A stretch of DNA of 41,701 bases from positions 1 to 41,701 of the forward strand of contig MWCY01000026.1 in the NCBI GenBank assembly GCA_002070275.1. The letters are read 5' to 3'. Position numbers and translations under genes: made by a program. The stretch's first letter is position 1. Every line of letters starts with the position of its first letter. The notes under the pieces were generated by a model. That model saw only the letters and a program-made list of their open reading frames with translations, had not been told where the DNA came from and did not search any database. This stretch comes from Candidatus Hydrogenedentes bacterium ADurb.Bin170 (GTDB taxonomy: Bacteria > Hydrogenedentota > Hydrogenedentia > Hydrogenedentales > CAITNO01). This document shows, one piece after another, positions 40,858 to 41,701 of the stretch.

Positions 40858-41701
40858 TCAGGCATCGAGAATCTCGCGACTGGCGCGGTTATAGATCTGG
40901 CGACGCCCCGTATCCGCAGCGCGCATCGCCATAATGACGGCAATAGCGTGCTGGTATCCGGCTTCAATATTTGCATTGGGCGTTTTTCTTTCACGAACGC
41001 ACTGCAGCCAGTCTTCGATATGGTCGGGCCCATTTACGTCATCGATGCGTACCCGATCTTTGGACAAAGGCGAGTCCCCGAATGCGCCTTGCGAAGAAAC
41101 ATAGACGTTGCTCCAGTCCTGCAGATCCATCACGCCCTGATTGCCCATGATCAGGAAATTATTACCGGAACCGTTGCCGAAATAGGTTGAGTAGTGCGCC
41201 GAGAATCCATCTTCATATTCCCACACAACGTTTGCATGATCAGGGCAGTCAAAGCCGTAGTCATCCTTCCAGATCTGGGTTGTGTGCATGGCAACACAGG
41301 CTTTCGGGATACCGGCACCTGTGATGGAATGCACCAGATCAATATAATGGGCGCCCCAGCTGGGCACCGCTCCATCGGAAAATTCTCTGAAGCCGTACCA
41401 GCCGCTGAAGAGAATAGGATCAAAGGGGCGCATGGGGCAATGGCCCAGAAATTCCGCCCAATCCACATCCTCTTCCCGCACATCTTCCTTCAGATAGCTG
41501 TACCAGTAGGGGCGGGCTGAATTGCGATGCTGTTCAATTCTGCCCACTTTCCCCAGAGCGCCTGTTTTGTAATATTCGCGGGCGCCCAGCATGGCGGGGT
41601 AACTGCGGAGCTGCGTGCCCACCTGACACACAATGCCATTGGCTTTTACAGCATCGTAAGCATCCCTTAGAGGGGCGAGTTCCTTCGCCAGCGGCTTCTC
41701 G
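40858..41701 (-). CDS. Gfo/Idh/MocA family oxidoreductase, 5' end beyond the window
   Basis: The frame is open from the right edge to the TGA at 40858-40860, 280 residues. A GTG at 41631 is not the true start: the upstream codons continue E-K-P-L-A-K-E-L-A-P-L, which holds the catalytic-lysine motif EKP and the start of the second domain. The rest has GTQLRSYPAM, SDGAVPSWGAHYIDLVHSI with the conserved histidine, and a C-terminal MRAADTGRRQIY. Substrate and the presence of a Tat signal cannot be judged because the N-terminus is missing. It ends at a clear terminator. It is the fourth member of the family in the window. Confidence 0.88.
   Translation of the reverse strand, partial: EKPLAKELAPLRDAYDAVKANGIVCQVGTQLRSYPAMLGAREYYKTGALGKVGRIEQHRNSARPYWYSYLKEDVREEDVDWAEFLGHCPMRPFDPILFSGWYGFREFSDGAVPSWGAHYIDLVHSITGAGIPKACVAMHTTQIWKDDYGFDCPDHANVVWEYEDGFSAHYSTYFGNGSGNNFLIMGNQGVMDLQDWSNVYVSSQGAFGDSPLSKDRVRIDDVNGPDHIEDWLQCVRERKTPNANIEAGYQHAIAVIMAMRAADTGRRQIYNRASREILDA

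Overview
The window looks like chromosomal DNA from an anaerobic, probably uncultured Gram-negative-type bacterium of the Planctomycetes-Verrucomicrobia-Lentisphaerae or Hydrogenedentes sort. That placement is inferred from gene content: several Tat-exported Gfo/Idh/MocA oxidoreductases, Tat metallophosphoesterases, a sialidase-like hydrolase, a remnant of a C-terminal beta-sandwich domain common in those groups, and an oxygen-independent NADH/NADPH/ferredoxin flavoprotein cluster. Conserved housekeeping genes (leuS, glyQS, scpB, aroF, clpB) are intact. No tRNA, rRNA, CRISPR array, phage gene or insertion sequence was recognised.

Layout. 1-2.8 kb: a broken beta-sandwich gene fragment, a secreted glycerophosphodiesterase-like protein and a secreted Asp-box (sialidase-like) protein. 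2.9-10.5 kb, minus strand: a tight four-gene operon, NuoE-like > NuoF fused to a GltD-like flavoprotein > NuoG-like protein fused to an NfnA-like reductase > GltA/NfnB. This is the most interesting part of the window, because it joins the soluble NADH-dehydrogenase/HydABC electron-input module to an NfnAB-type transhydrogenase, with no hydrogenase active-site domain and no membrane complex I subunit. 10.8-13.9 kb, minus: aroF-scpB-rluB-DUF1569, preceded by a good promoter and a structured leader RNA. 13.9-17.1 kb, minus: an FHA-GAF-adenylate cyclase overlapping a membrane glycosyltransferase. 17.4-21.2 kb, plus: a GHKL (MutL/MORC-like) ATPase overlapping leuS by 4 bp. 21.3 kb: a convergent acyltransferase.

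22-28.2 kb, plus: an apparent export cluster of a Tat Gfo/Idh/MocA protein, a large secreted HEAT-repeat protein and two tandem, clearly paralogous Tat metallophosphoesterases. 28.2-32.1 kb, minus: another Tat Gfo/Idh/MocA protein and clpB with an intrinsic terminator. 32.3-36.7 kb: a membrane-anchored alpha/beta hydrolase, a small secreted cysteine-rich protein (minus), a third Tat Gfo/Idh/MocA protein and a glycosyltransferase-methyltransferase fusion. 36.7-41.7 kb: a membrane sulfatase/LTA-synthase-like protein (minus), a candidate small RNA with its own promoter and terminator, glyQS (minus), and a fourth Gfo/Idh/MocA gene cut by the right edge.

How the parts fit: the NuoEFG-Nfn operon would balance NADH, NADPH and ferredoxin in a fermentative or syntrophic metabolism. 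The exported oxidoreductases, sialidase-like protein and esterases would work on carbohydrates and phosphoesters outside the cytoplasm. The glycosyltransferases, sulfatase-fold protein and acyltransferase would build or modify the envelope. These links rest on family knowledge and gene adjacency, not on experiment.
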